Positions 8,636-18,561 are shown, numbered from the stretch's first letter. The stretch is DNA of 28,116 nucleotides from Bordetella parapertussis (GCA_945895265.1 CAMDEF010000048.1:1-28116); one strand, 5' to 3'. Numbers and translations: made by a program. The notes: a model not told the origin generated them from the sequence alone.

Positions 8636-8720
8636 GCACCGTAGGAATCCCCGTCCTTTCCGCGTAAGCGGCAGTCATCGACTGAGGGCGGGGAGGATGT
8701 CAATGGGATGGCGGCTGTGT
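8600..8720 (+). ncRNA. Predicted omega RNA (reRNA) of TnpB, with guide from the patatin gene
   Basis: The right end folds into a compact three-way junction. The outer stem is 8648-8656 with 8686-8694 (nine pairs). It encloses CCGC-GTAA-GCGG (8660-8671, a GNRA-type tetraloop) and AGTC-atc-GACT (8673-8683). The element ends at about 8703. In known TnpB systems the scaffold is followed by a guide taken from flanking DNA, which here would begin TGGGATGGCGGCTGTG at 8704. The RNA's 5' limit, probably within the 3' part of tnpB, is a guess; the structure is read directly from the sequence. Confidence 0.65.
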
Positions 8721-9213
8721 ATCGAACACGCCGCTTGAACAAGTTCTGAATGTGAAACCGCGTGAAGATACCCTAATTTTTCAGGTGGATTTATGGAGTG
8801 CTCGGGGCAAGCTACCTACCGATATTTTTGAAGTACTTGAGCGCCAAAAAGATATTCAGTATTCGAGCCGCACGCGTGGGGTGACCAATCAGGTCAATGA
8901 TCTGCAACAGTTGCGGCAACTGCTTTGGGATGCCTTGGCCCGGATACCGAAAAACGTGAAGGCGAAAGACCCTTGGTTTGATCAGTTGGCGCAGCAGGTA
9001 TACGGGGCGCGCTACAACTGCATTCAACTGATCTATAAAAACAAGCCTAGTGCGGGTCATTACAAAGACTTTGAGTTTAGTCATGAAACCATGAGCCATC
9101 ATTGGAGAACTGGCTTATCAGATATGCGTCGAACGCTTGAAAACCCGAACTGTTTAAGCCTGCCTCCGCCGGGTGAAAATTTTGTAACGTACGACGTGCA
9201 TCGTCATCAATAA
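8704..9213 (+). pseudogene. Patatin-like phospholipase, 3' part (DUF3734-type C-terminus)
   Basis: This continues the 5' part in frame. It begins WDGGCVSNTPLEQVL, which contains the catalytic Asp motif DGG of patatins, followed by DTLIFQVDLWSARGKLP and the C-terminal region ending at 9213. Joined to 6223-6879 it gives 388 residues, a normal length for this family. No further disruption is seen in either half, so the insertion appears to be the only lesion and may be recent. An ATG-less fragment starting at GTG 8752 is not considered a real gene. Confidence 0.88.
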
Positions 9214-9265
9214 CGTGATGGCGTCATGACGCGGAGCCTTCAGTCGCGGTAGCAAGCCAGTTTGC

Positions 9266-9298
9266 AGCAACGGTGCGACTGCGGGGCGCACCGTTGCT
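9266..9298. terminator. Strong hairpin between convergent genes
   Basis: AGCAACGGTGCG (9266-9277) pairs perfectly with CGCACCGTTGCT (9287-9298) around a nine-base loop. It lies between the patatin gene (plus) and hbdH (minus), as expected of a bidirectional terminator, though without a clear T-tract. Confidence 0.55.
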
Positions 9299-9346
9299 TG
9301 AGCACTCAAGCCCCTAATCGTTAATAGAGACTTGTCGGCGGCCTAG

Positions 9347-10129
9347 CTAAATCATTGACCAGCCGTGGCTAACAACAATTGACTGACCGGTGAGCGCATT
9401 GGTCTCAAAGCCTGCAACAAACGCGACGGTGTTGGCGATGTCGGCGGTCGTTGTAAATTCGCCATCAACGGTTTCGTTCAGAAAGACTTTTTTGATCACA
9501 TCTTCTTCACTCATATTGAACAGAGCTGCTTGTTCTGGGATTTGCTTATCCACCAAGGGGGTACGAACAAAGCCTGGGCATACGACATTGGTGCGAACGC
9601 CGCGTGGGCCGCCTTCTTTGGCGATTGCACGCGCCAAGCCCAGCAAGCCATGTTTGGCCGTGATGTAGGCTGATTTCAATTTTGAGGCCTGATGCGAATG
9701 CACCGAGCCCATATAGATGATCGAACCGCCGCGACCACTGTCGTACATGTGTTTAATCGCTGCTTTGGTGGTTAAGAAAGCACCATCCACGTGAATCGCC
9801 ATGATTTTTTTCCAGTCAGCGTACGGAAAATCTTCAATCGGATGAATGATTTGAATGCCGGCGTTCGACACAAGAATATCGATGCTGCCAAATTCTGTGA
9901 CGGCACGATTAACCCCCGCGTTGACTGCGTCTTCATCGGTGACATCCATCACCACACTGATGGCGCGGCCGCCCGCCTTGATAATTTCGGCAACGACTAA
10001 CTCAGAGGCCGCTGGGTTGAGATCTGCCACGACCACAGCGGCACCTTGGCGCGCCAAGGTGAGCGCGCATTCACGGCCGATGCCGCTCGCTGCGCCGGTA
10101 ATGAGGGCGACTTTGTTTTGAACTGACAT
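9347..10129 (-). CDS. hbdH: 3-hydroxybutyrate dehydrogenase, short-chain dehydrogenase family, 260 aa
   Basis: Interconverts (R)-3-hydroxybutyrate and acetoacetate with NAD, the step after polyhydroxybutyrate depolymerisation. It has the classical SDR layout: the glycine-rich dinucleotide site TGAASGIG at residues 11-18, the NAG motif at 89-91, and catalytic Ser142, Tyr155 and Lys159 (YITAK). After PG comes [15 protein letters not shown], with the VDKQI-type segment typical of bacterial 3-hydroxybutyrate dehydrogenases. The start has AGGAG six bases upstream. It appears monocistronic, with a hairpin beyond the stop and the heptamer tract about 170 bp upstream of the start. A less likely alternative is another hydroxyacid SDR. 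Confidence 0.9.
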   Translation of the reverse strand: MSVQNKVALITGAASGIGRECALTLARQGAAVVVADLNPAASELVVAEIIKAGGRAISVVMDVTDEDAVNAGVNRAVTEFGSIDILVSNAGIQIIHPIEDFPYADWKKIMAIHVDGAFLTTKAAIKHMYDSGRGGSIIYMGSVHSHQASKLKSAYITAKHGLLGLARAIAKEGGPRGVRTNVVCPGFVRTPLVDKQIPEQAALFNMSEEDVIKKVFLNETVDGEFTTTADIANTVAFVAGFETNALTGQSIVVSHGWSMI

Positions 10130-10299
10130 GTGAAGCTCCTGAAAGGTGAATCAAAAGTAACTTGACCAGGTAAAGCTGGCTGGCGCGTGCCGCGAATATC
10201 CAGTGTAAGGCGTGAGGCGAAATAAAAAAAGACAGCAACTCATTTTGGGTGCAAGGAGTTGCAATCTACAGAAGCGCAGGCGCACTTGCTCGGTGGCTT

Positions 10300-10417
10300 G
10301 AGCAAAGAGCAAAGAGCAAAGAGTAAAGAGCAAAGAGCAAAGAGCAAAGAGCAAAGAGCAAAGAGCAAAGAGCAAAGAGCAAAGAGCAAAGAGCAAAGAG
10401 CAAAGAGCAAAGAGCAA
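10300..10417. repeat. Tandem heptanucleotide repeat (GAGCAAA), about 17 copies
   Basis: The unit GAGCAAA recurs without interruption from 10300 to 10417 (118 bases, 16.9 copies). Only the fourth unit differs (GAGTAAA, at 10321). It lies between hbdH and the FUSC gene, beginning 11 bp downstream of the FUSC stop and about 170 bp upstream of the hbdH start. Near-perfect short tandem repeats are prone to copy-number change by slipped-strand pairing. The open frames through it are repeat artefacts. Confidence 0.97.
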
Positions 10418-10428
10418 CGACGTCAGGC

Positions 10429-12618
10429 TTACTCAGAGATTGTGGCAGTTGCCCTAAGATTTACGTGCGATTTGTCGTAAATCACTTCAATTTCTTCATT
10501 GATCAGCGTGATCGAGCGTTGCAGTTGCTTGAGCGGGTAGGTCAGATCTGGGAGTGTTCCGTCGAGTAACGACTTTGGGACAGGCGGAGTCGGCAGCACG
10601 GGGGCCGGTAATAGTTGGGGTAGCAGGGCATTCAAGAATTCGGTGCCCGCTGCAGGGGGGGCTGGCAAACTCAGTAGTACGGTTGTGACGGCCGCGATTT
10701 GCGCAGACAGCATGTGATTTTGCATCACGATATTGTTGAGTTCAATCACGTGCCATTGTCGCGATTTTGGCTCTAGCATCATGCGATAAAACGCCTCGGC
10801 GAAGTTCGCGAGTGCAACATGAACATTTTTTCTGGCTAAACGCAGATTGAAGTCTGCCCGTTTACCCTCATGCGCTGAGGAGTTGGCCGCATGTGTCAGT
10901 ATTTGAGCCAGCGCAGCGCGTAGGTATTCTCGATTAGCCGAAATCGCCGCGCGCATGAGTGACGGCATAAATTGTGCTTCCCACCACGGCAGCACATAGC
11001 TGCAGGCAAACGCGATGACTGAGCCCAAGAACGTGTCAAGCGCACGATCAGCAATGATGGTGGTGGCCCCGGGGTCTAAAAAGTTAAACGCTAGCAGCAC
11101 GGCGTTTGTATTGAAAGCGGAAGCTACCAAGTAATTCATTTGCAGCAGACTGCCACCAATGATCGTTGAAAGCACCATGATCGCAAATAACCACGTTTCG
11201 TGTTGGGTGGTGTACAAAATACCGAAGGCAAGTCCGCAACCTATCAACGTCCCTAGTAGTCGCCAACCATTGCGCTGGCGAGTCAGCGCAAAGCCCGGTT
11301 TCATGATGATCAGTACTGTCAGCAAAATCCAGTAGCCCTGACGAGCGAGCGCTGGGATCAGGGCTGAGAGCGCAAGCGCAATACCCGCCGCCAGTGTCAC
11401 GCGCAACGCGTAACGGCAAAAAGGTGAGTCGAGTCTTAAATTGCTGGTCAGTAAACGCGGCCGAAAATGTTGACGTGATAAAAACTGAGTTAAAGAGCGA
11501 TCAATTTTGACGGCATCAAGCAGTTGAGCATTGTGATCACGTCGAGTCGCCAAAATCATGCGGTCGATCACCTTGGCGCTGTTGCGCAGGCGACGCAAGA
11601 TCTCGATACATAATGAATAGAGCTCAGGTTCGCGCCGAGCGAGCCCCTCGGTTTGCATCTGTTGAATTTCAAACTCAAGTGCGCGTAATTCTGCTTTGAC
11701 ACTGCTGCGTTGCGTGGCGGTATGTTCACGAGCCACGGCCAGTGCAATTCGCTCGAGATCGCCCGCCATTTTATGCAGAGCGTCGCGCATAAACAGCAGA
11801 GCATCTGAACCGTTCAGTTTCTGCCGTAAAAAAGCATAGTCAGTACGAGTGGCCACGAGCAAGTCAAGAATTGCAATCATTTCGACGAATAGATTCCAGA
11901 GCATTACGCGGCTGGCATCGGCTTGTGCCTGCTTGGTGGCGAGCCCCCGCAGCACCATGTCGCGTGCGGCTTGATGCTTATCTGTCATGTCGGCTTGGCA
12001 GACAATCAGCTTGCGGTAGCTTTCGTCAAGATCCTGATCAAGGTCGTACATGTCGGCGCGCCGTGCGATGTAGTCGGCAGTCGCAAAAAGAGCAACTGAC
12101 AGAGCTTGCTCTTTTTCACGCAATTGCATCACTCGGCTGACCGAATAACTAAACAGGGTGTAAAACAACCCGCCACCTAACGAAGTGAGTGCATGTAGCC
12201 AAACTTCTTGTGTCGAAAGTGAGTGATGAAGTGTGACGGTCATGAGCAACAAACAGGCAAAGCCGATTTGTCCGCCCTTTTTTCCGTAGACCGCCAGCAT
12301 CGAAAAGGCAAAACATTGCCCCATCACAACGCCCCAGATCAATAAGGGGTGAGACGAGGCCAGTCCGGTCAGTGTGACAGTCAGGGTGCTTAATAATGTG
12401 CCGCCAAGCATCTCGCGAGCCCGGTGCTCATGCGGCCCTGGTTGATCGATAAAGGCCACACACAGCGCGCCAAAGGTCGCAATCAGGCCGCTGGCATACC
12501 AGCCAAAGACCCCACCTAAAACGGCGATTGGCAGCAAAATCCCGGCCGCTCGCCTGACACCACTATAAAAGTGGTGGCTGAACAAAAAACGTTGTAAAGG
12601 GCCGTAGTTTAAATTCAT
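10429..12618 (-). CDS. FUSC-family inner-membrane protein (YccS/AaeB-like), 729 aa
   Basis: An integral membrane protein of the fusaric acid resistance / aromatic acid exporter superfamily. It has two membrane blocks: residues about 20-160 (for example ILLPIAVLGGVFGWYASGL and LLIWGVVMGQCFAFSML) and about 400-540 (ALRVTLAAGIALALSALIPA, YWILLTVLIIMKPGFALTRQ, LLGTLIGCGLAFGILY). A long cytoplasmic helical region lies between them and another follows at the C-terminus. The RQRNGWRLLGTLIG stretch is the FUSC_2-type signature. Known members export aromatic acids or have unknown function (YccS). No partner membrane-fusion protein is next to it, so an AaeAB-type pump is not supported. Transcribed alone, ending 11 bp before the repeat tract. 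Confidence 0.85.
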   Translation of the reverse strand: MNLNYGPLQRFLFSHHFYSGVRRAAGILLPIAVLGGVFGWYASGLIATFGALCVAFIDQPGPHEHRAREMLGGTLLSTLTVTLTGLASSHPLLIWGVVMGQCFAFSMLAVYGKKGGQIGFACLLLMTVTLHHSLSTQEVWLHALTSLGGGLFYTLFSYSVSRVMQLREKEQALSVALFATADYIARRADMYDLDQDLDESYRKLIVCQADMTDKHQAARDMVLRGLATKQAQADASRVMLWNLFVEMIAILDLLVATRTDYAFLRQKLNGSDALLFMRDALHKMAGDLERIALAVAREHTATQRSSVKAELRALEFEIQQMQTEGLARREPELYSLCIEILRRLRNSAKVIDRMILATRRDHNAQLLDAVKIDRSLTQFLSRQHFRPRLLTSNLRLDSPFCRYALRVTLAAGIALALSALIPALARQGYWILLTVLIIMKPGFALTRQRNGWRLLGTLIGCGLAFGILYTTQHETWLFAIMVLSTIIGGSLLQMNYLVASAFNTNAVLLAFNFLDPGATTIIADRALDTFLGSVIAFACSYVLPWWEAQFMPSLMRAAISANREYLRAALAQILTHAANSSAHEGKRADFNLRLARKNVHVALANFAEAFYRMMLEPKSRQWHVIELNNIVMQNHMLSAQIAAVTTVLLSLPAPPAAGTEFLNALLPQLLPAPVLPTPPVPKSLLDGTLPDLTYPLKQLQRSITLINEEIEVIYDKSHVNLRATATISE

Positions 12619-13158
12619 GACTCAGGCGGGCCTTGGTAAATTGTGCAGCACAGCAACAGGCAATTGACTACCTCTTTGACTTTACTCTAACGAACCTGCA
12701 TCACAGTGACAGCGAACGACTTGAATAATTGTCAGCTGCGCCGGCATAACCTCATTTTTCGCAAAATCTCAGCCGATTCAAAGGTCTTGAGGGTATCTCA
12801 ATTTGCGCTGCGGCGCACAACGGGTTACAGTTATCGGCTCGCACCTTTAAGCTCATCGCTTTTTTGTGCAATGGCTTTTAGTTTGGGTCACCGCCCAAAC
12901 AGTCTTGCCATCTAAACTTTTGCTGCTTTCCCTGCCACAAGCTGCGGCAAGCGCTTCCGTTTCGATCCAGTGCACCCCTGTTGGGTGCGTGCATAGCCTG
13001 ATGGCGAATGCGCGGCAGGTTGGCAAGGTGTCCGGGTGGCTAGGCTCCGTGAGTCTAAAAACGTCGGATCATGTTGCTGAACATGTTGCGGTTCAGCGTT
13101 TCTCTCATAACGAGGATGCAATCAGATGGGCGATGCCGGTAATGAAAGGAATGAACTT
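12619..13158. other. Long gap upstream of ilvB, probable 5' leader (540 bp)
   Basis: It holds the divergent FUSC and ilvB promoters and, if the promoter near 12664 is right, an ilvB leader of about 460 nt. Two hairpins are visible: GCACCC-ctgtt-GGGTGC (12972-12988) and GCTGAAC-8 nt-GTTCAGC (13076-13097), the latter shortly before the ilvB ribosome site. Open frames at 12706-12915 and 12866-13213 have no ribosome site. The second starts with a stretch very rich in Leu and Val. No T-rich terminator is present. Confidence 0.5.
12664..12691 (+). promoter_or_regulatory. Candidate sigma-70 promoter for ilvB
   Basis: TTGACT (12664-12669), a 16-base spacer and TCTAAC (12686-12691). The match at -35 is good and at -10 is moderate. 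It is the best pair in the gap and would start a leader of about 460 nt. Confidence 0.35.
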
Positions 13159-14877
13159 ATGGAACTCAATGGCGCAGACATTGTCGTGCGTTGCTTGGCT
13201 GACGAGGGCGTAGAACACGTTTTTGGCTATCCCGGTGGCGCAGTCTTATACATCTACGACGCAATCTACAAGCAAGATAAATTTCAGCATATTCTGGTGC
13301 GACACGAGCAAGCTGCCGTGCACGCTGCAGACGCGTATTCGCGGTCGTCGAACAAAGTTGGCGTGTGCTTGGTCACCAGTGGCCCCGGCGTGACCAACGC
13401 AGTAACCGGTATCGCAACCGCTTATATGGATTCGATTCCAATGGTGATCATCAGCGGTCAGGTGCCCACGCACGCGATCGGTGAAGACGCTTTTCAAGAA
13501 TGCGATACCGTAGGCATCACACGCCCTTGCGTGAAGCACAACTTTTTAGTGCGTGATATTAAAGATTTGGCCGACGTCATGCGCAAGGCGTTTTATATCG
13601 CCCGCACCGGTCGTCCTGGCCCCGTGCTTGTTGATATCCCAAAAGATATTACTGCCGCCCATTGCAAATACACGCCCGCCAAAGGCGAACCGGTATTGCG
13701 GTCTTACGCCCCAGTCGTAAAAGGCCATCAAGGGCAAATCAAAAAGGCTGTGCAGATGTTGTTGCAAGCCGAGCGCCCCATGATTTACAGCGGCGGTGGC
13801 GCGATTCTGTCTGACGCGTCGGCCGAGTTGCACGAGTTCGTCAAACTGGTCGGGGCACCTTGCACCAATACTTTGATGGGCTTAGGCGCTTTTCCGTTTT
13901 CAGATTCGCAATTCGTCGGCATGCCTGGCATGCATGGTACCTACGAAGCCAACATGGCAATGCAACACTGCGACGTGTTGATTTCGGTGGGAGCGCGTTT
14001 TGATGATCGCGTGATTGGTAACCCGAAGCATTTTGCGCAAAATGCTCGTAAGATTATTCACGTTGATATTGACCCGTCGTCAATTTCAAAACGCGTCAAA
14101 GTCGATGTGCCGATTGTGGGCAATGTCAAAGACGTGTTAATTGATTTGATTGCGCAATACAAAATCAGTGCAACCGAAACCCGCCAAAATCCTGAAGCCT
14201 TGGCCAAATGGTGGCAGCAAGTACAAGTCTGGCGTGGCAAAGAGTGCATGAAATTTGCCAGCTCAAACGAGGTCATTAAGCCTCAGTCGGTTGTGCAAAA
14301 GCTCTGGGAAGTCACCAAAGGTGACGCGTATGTGACGTCTGACGTGGGTCAGCATCAAATGTGGGCGGCGCAGTATTACGGTTTTGACAAACCGCGTCGC
14401 TGGATTAACTCGGGTGGTTTAGGCACGATGGGTGTTGGTTTGCCCTATGCGATGGGTGTGCAAATGGCCAACCCAGATGCAACGGTGGCATGCATCACGG
14501 GCGAAGGCTCGATTCAGATGAACATCCAAGAACTGTCGACGTGCCGTCAATATCACCTGACGCCTAAGATCCTTTGTTTGAATAATCGCTATTTGGGCAT
14601 GGTTCGTCAGTGGCAGCAAATCGATTACTCGTCTCGCTACGCCGAGTCTTACATGGATGCGTTGCCCGATTTCGTCAAACTTGCCGAGGCTTACGGTCAC
14701 GTCGGGATGCGAATCGAAAAACCTTCGGATGTTGATGGCGCGATGCGCGAAGCCTTCAGGCTAAAAGATCGTTTGGTGTTTATGGATTTCATTACAGACC
14801 AGGAAGAGAACGTTTGGCCAATGGTCAAAGCGGGCAAAGGTCTGACCGAGATGTTGCTCGGTTCTGAAGACCTATAA
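13159..14877 (+). CDS. ilvB: Acetolactate synthase large (catalytic) subunit, 572 aa
   Basis: The TPP-dependent enzyme that makes acetolactate or acetohydroxybutyrate, the first common step of valine, leucine and isoleucine synthesis. The start at 13159 (MELNGADIVVRCLADEG) has AGGA eight bases upstream and the usual N-terminus. An earlier ATG at 13126 is less likely. The catalytic Glu is in RHEQAAVHAADAY (residue 50 from this start). The FAD-binding middle domain includes GARFDDRVIGN. The C-terminal TPP motif begins at GEGSIQMNIQELSTCRQY and ends with LNNRYLGMVRQWQ. The small subunit follows after 11 bp, then ilvC: a standard ilvBHC operon. Confidence 0.97.
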   Translation: MELNGADIVVRCLADEGVEHVFGYPGGAVLYIYDAIYKQDKFQHILVRHEQAAVHAADAYSRSSNKVGVCLVTSGPGVTNAVTGIATAYMDSIPMVIISGQVPTHAIGEDAFQECDTVGITRPCVKHNFLVRDIKDLADVMRKAFYIARTGRPGPVLVDIPKDITAAHCKYTPAKGEPVLRSYAPVVKGHQGQIKKAVQMLLQAERPMIYSGGGAILSDASAELHEFVKLVGAPCTNTLMGLGAFPFSDSQFVGMPGMHGTYEANMAMQHCDVLISVGARFDDRVIGNPKHFAQNARKIIHVDIDPSSISKRVKVDVPIVGNVKDVLIDLIAQYKISATETRQNPEALAKWWQQVQVWRGKECMKFASSNEVIKPQSVVQKLWEVTKGDAYVTSDVGQHQMWAAQYYGFDKPRRWINSGGLGTMGVGLPYAMGVQMANPDATVACITGEGSIQMNIQELSTCRQYHLTPKILCLNNRYLGMVRQWQQIDYSSRYAESYMDALPDFVKLAEAYGHVGMRIEKPSDVDGAMREAFRLKDRLVFMDFITDQEENVWPMVKAGKGLTEMLLGSEDL

Positions 14878-14888
14878 CGGAGACCACC

Positions 14889-16477
<1,589 letters not shown>

Positions 16478-16497
16478 CGTCTTCGTGCGTCTGATAC

Positions 16498-16524
16498 GTG
16501 AAGGTTTGACCTCTAAACCTTCAC
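16498..16524 (+). terminator. Perfect hairpin downstream of ilvC
   Basis: GTGAAGGTTT (16498-16507) pairs with AAACCTTCAC (16515-16524) around a seven-base loop, 21 bp after the ilvC stop codon. There is no T-tract, so it may protect the 3' end or help termination rather than end transcription alone. Confidence 0.5.
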
Positions 16525-16590
16525 ACTTTGTGCAAGACAACTCGATATCTGAGCTGAAATGTGTCAAATGAAGTCGGCAGTTTTTGAATC

Positions 16591-16613
16591 ACGCCCTTCG
16601 GGGCGTTTTTTTT
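16591..16613 (+). terminator. Rho-independent terminator of the ilv operon
   Basis: ACGCCC-TTCG-GGGCGT (16591-16606) with a UUCG tetraloop, followed directly by eight T. It separates ilvBHC from psd. Confidence 0.92.
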
Positions 16614-16629
16614 GGGTTAACCTTTCAGC

Positions 16630-17292
16630 ATGATGAATACACCACACTATCCGCACCCCATAATCGCCCGCGAGGGTTGGCCTTTTTTAGCTGGCTCGAT
16701 ACTTATCGCTGTGCTCGTCAGCTTTTGGTCGCTTGGCTGGTCAATCTTTTTTTGGGTGATTGCCGCCTTTGTGCTGCAGTTCTTTCGCGACCCGGCTCGC
16801 TCGGGCTCGACCGAGCCATTGGCAGTCTTGTCACCCGCCGATGGCCGCATTGTGGTGGTCGAACAGACCCTTGATCCCTACGGTGAGCGCCAGGCACTTA
16901 AGATTAGCGTATTCATGAATGTGTTTAACGTGCACAGCAATCGCAGCCCAGTTGATGGTGAAGTCCTAAAAACACAGTATTTTCCGGGTAAGTTTTTTAA
17001 TGCAGCGCTTGATAAAGCCTCGCTCGAAAATGAGCGCAACGCCATGGTGGTGCGTACGCCCGCCGGTCATCTTGTGACGGCTGTTCAGGTTGCCGGCTTG
17101 GTCGCCAAGCGCATCCTTTGCTATACCAAGGCTGGCAACACCTTGGCGCGCGGGCAACGCTATGGTTTTATTCGCTTTGGTTCGCGTGTAGATGTTTATT
17201 TGCCGCTAGGATCGCGCGCCAGAGTCGCAATTGGTGATAAGGTAAGCGCAACGAGTACGGTGCTGGCGGATTTGCCTGCGTCAACTAGCTGA
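16630..17292 (+). CDS. psd: Phosphatidylserine decarboxylase proenzyme (short type), 220 aa
   Basis: Makes phosphatidylethanolamine from phosphatidylserine at the inner membrane. The N-terminus has a hydrophobic pair of segments (residues 19-51, [16 protein letters not shown] and [13 protein letters not shown]). The proenzyme is cleaved in itself at Gly184-Ser185 in the motif [11 protein letters not shown], the Ser becoming the pyruvoyl group. The conserved FFRDPAR, LSPADGR and [11 protein letters not shown] segments are present. The 220-residue length fits the short PSD-A family of many betaproteobacteria. No strong ribosome site is seen. pssA follows after eight bases, so the last two steps of PE synthesis are made together. 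Confidence 0.95.
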   Translation: MMNTPHYPHPIIAREGWPFLAGSILIAVLVSFWSLGWSIFFWVIAAFVLQFFRDPARSGSTEPLAVLSPADGRIVVVEQTLDPYGERQALKISVFMNVFNVHSNRSPVDGEVLKTQYFPGKFFNAALDKASLENERNAMVVRTPAGHLVTAVQVAGLVAKRILCYTKAGNTLARGQRYGFIRFGSRVDVYLPLGSRARVAIGDKVSATSTVLADLPASTS

Positions 17293-17300
17293 GCCTGAAG

Positions 17301-18071
17301 ATGCCTAATAATCCATTGCGCGACCCTGATCTTCGCCACCGCAGTATTTATTTGCTGCCCAATGCGTTCACAACTGCGGCACTTTTTGCCGGGTTTTATG
17401 CAGTAGTTCAGGCGATGAATGGTCGCTTTGAAATGGCGGCCATTGCCATATTTGTTGCGATGGTGCTTGACGGAATGGATGGTAGGGTTGCCAGGCTGAC
17501 CAATACGACCTCGGCGTTTGGTGAGCAATATGACTCTCTCTCAGATATGACCTCGTTTGGAGTCGCGCCGGCGCTAGTGATGTACGAGTGGATGCTGCAA
17601 GATTTAGGTCGCTGGGGTTGGTTGGCCGCGTTTGTGTATGTCTGTGGTGCCGCCTTGCGCCTTGCGCGTTTCAATACGAATATTGCGGTGGTCGATAAGC
17701 GGTTTTTTCAAGGCTTGCCCAGCCCGGCTGCCGGCGCCTTGATCGCGGGTTTTGTCTGGTTGGTCGTCGACAATCGCTTGCAAGTGCCTCACGAGTTTTT
17801 GGCTTGGACGGCTTTTGCGATCACGATTTATTGCGGACTAGCGATGGTCTCCAATCTGCCGTTCTACAGCGGTAAGGCGTTTGCGTTGGGTCGCAGCGTG
17901 CCGTTTTGGGTGATTTTGGTTTTTGTTGCTGGCTTTGTCTTTATTTCAAGCAACCCGCCTGTGATTTTGTTTGGCCTGTTTATTGTGTATGGGCTGTCTG
18001 GCTGGGGTGTGTGGCTGTGGCGCTGGCGCCGCCTGTCTAAGCAGGTGGCGTTGCGCAGCGGTAACGAATAA
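17301..18071 (+). CDS. pssA: CDP-diacylglycerol-serine O-phosphatidyltransferase, 256 aa
   Basis: Transfers serine onto CDP-diacylglycerol, making phosphatidylserine for Psd. It has the CDP-alcohol phosphotransferase motif: DG (60-61), AR (64-65), G74, D78 and D82, all at the proper spacing (GRVAR, then FGEQYDSLSD). Several membrane segments follow (for example FWVILVFVAGFVFIS). This is the integral-membrane type II enzyme, unlike the phospholipase D-type protein of E. coli. It starts eight bp after psd. Its stop codon is one base away from the stop of the convergent lipoprotein gene. Confidence 0.96.
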   Translation: MPNNPLRDPDLRHRSIYLLPNAFTTAALFAGFYAVVQAMNGRFEMAAIAIFVAMVLDGMDGRVARLTNTTSAFGEQYDSLSDMTSFGVAPALVMYEWMLQDLGRWGWLAAFVYVCGAALRLARFNTNIAVVDKRFFQGLPSPAAGALIAGFVWLVVDNRLQVPHEFLAWTAFAITIYCGLAMVSNLPFYSGKAFALGRSVPFWVILVFVAGFVFISSNPPVILFGLFIVYGLSGWGVWLWRWRRLSKQVALRSGNE

Positions 18072-18072
18072 G

Positions 18073-18561
18073 CTAGCGATCGTTTAGCAAATACGCTGGA
18101 TCAGGGCCCGGATTGTGGCGATTAGCCAGGTTGCCGTTAGGCCCCATGTAGACGTACATCAGCGAGTACCACACTGAAGATTCAAAATAGCGGTAAGCCC
18201 AGACTTTTTCGTTTCCTTTGGCAATGCCCCCAATATCTGCAGGGGGACCAAATTCGCAACGGACGCGTTCGTCAGACCAGGTTCCGGTGGATAACAACTC
18301 AAAATGTGCGTCGGTTAGCAACTGAGTGACCGGACCAATGGTGTTGTCTTTGGTGATGTTTGTGCCCCAAGCGTAACGCCCAAACGGTTGTAATGACCAT
18401 ACCAGTCGCTCAGTACCATCTGGGTTACGGCAAGTGATGGTGGGTTTGCCAAATTGCTTGATGATGTCGGCCACTGGGGTGCCTGGTTTGGCGGATTGCA
18501 ACTGTGCACAGCCACCGAGTGCGAAGACTAACAACAGTGCCATATAAGTTTGCGTGCGCAT
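18073..18561 (-). CDS. Lipoprotein, SmpA/BamE-like fold likely, 162 aa
   Basis: The N-terminus is a lipoprotein signal peptide (MRTQTYMALLLVFALGGC) with the lipobox LGGC, so the mature protein begins at Cys18. Asp is not at position +2 (Ala), which favours the outer membrane. The mature part contains two similar segments: PVADIIKQFGKPTITCRNPD followed by RLVWSLQPFGRYAWG, and VRCEFGPPADIGGI followed by KVWAYRYFES. This doubled pattern of a Gly-Pro turn and an aromatic strand resembles SmpA/OmlA-type domains. The function is unknown. It is convergent with pssA, the genes ending one base apart. An AGG-type ribosome site precedes ATG. Confidence 0.8.
   Translation of the reverse strand: MRTQTYMALLLVFALGGCAQLQSAKPGTPVADIIKQFGKPTITCRNPDGTERLVWSLQPFGRYAWGTNITKDNTIGPVTQLLTDAHFELLSTGTWSDERVRCEFGPPADIGGIAKGNEKVWAYRYFESSVWYSLMYVYMGPNGNLANRHNPGPDPAYLLNDR

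Larger units (their letters stand above)
6880..8703 (+). mobile_element. IS200/IS605-family element with tnpA remnant and intact tnpB
   Basis: The ends were placed by rejoining the patatin frame: 6879 followed by 8704 gives EFY-WDGG, the normal catalytic motif. The element is 1824 bp. The left end carries an imperfect hairpin (CCTCGCC at 6897-6903 with GCGGGG-containing 6910-6916), and the right end carries a larger folded structure (8648-8694). There is no target duplication, as expected for this family. The left flank ends TTTTAT, which would be the target and TAM-like sequence. The gene pair is arranged head to head, tnpA on the minus strand and tnpB on the plus strand. Confidence 0.9.

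Noticed and set aside
8752..9213. Independent 153-aa gene
   Set aside because: It is the 3' part of the interrupted patatin gene; the frame continues upstream to the element junction.
10300..10417. CRISPR array
   Set aside because: The units are seven bases long and contiguous, without spacers; it is a simple tandem repeat.
10151..10480. Open frames on both strands through the heptamer tract
   Set aside because: The translated repeats (LFALCSL and EQRAKSK types) arise because the seven-base unit contains no stop in these frames; no ribosome site and no conserved flank.
12866..13213. 115-aa plus-strand gene upstream of ilvB
   Set aside because: No ribosome site, overlaps the ilvB start in another frame, and no recognisable domain after the Leu-rich start; kept only as a possible leader peptide in the findings.
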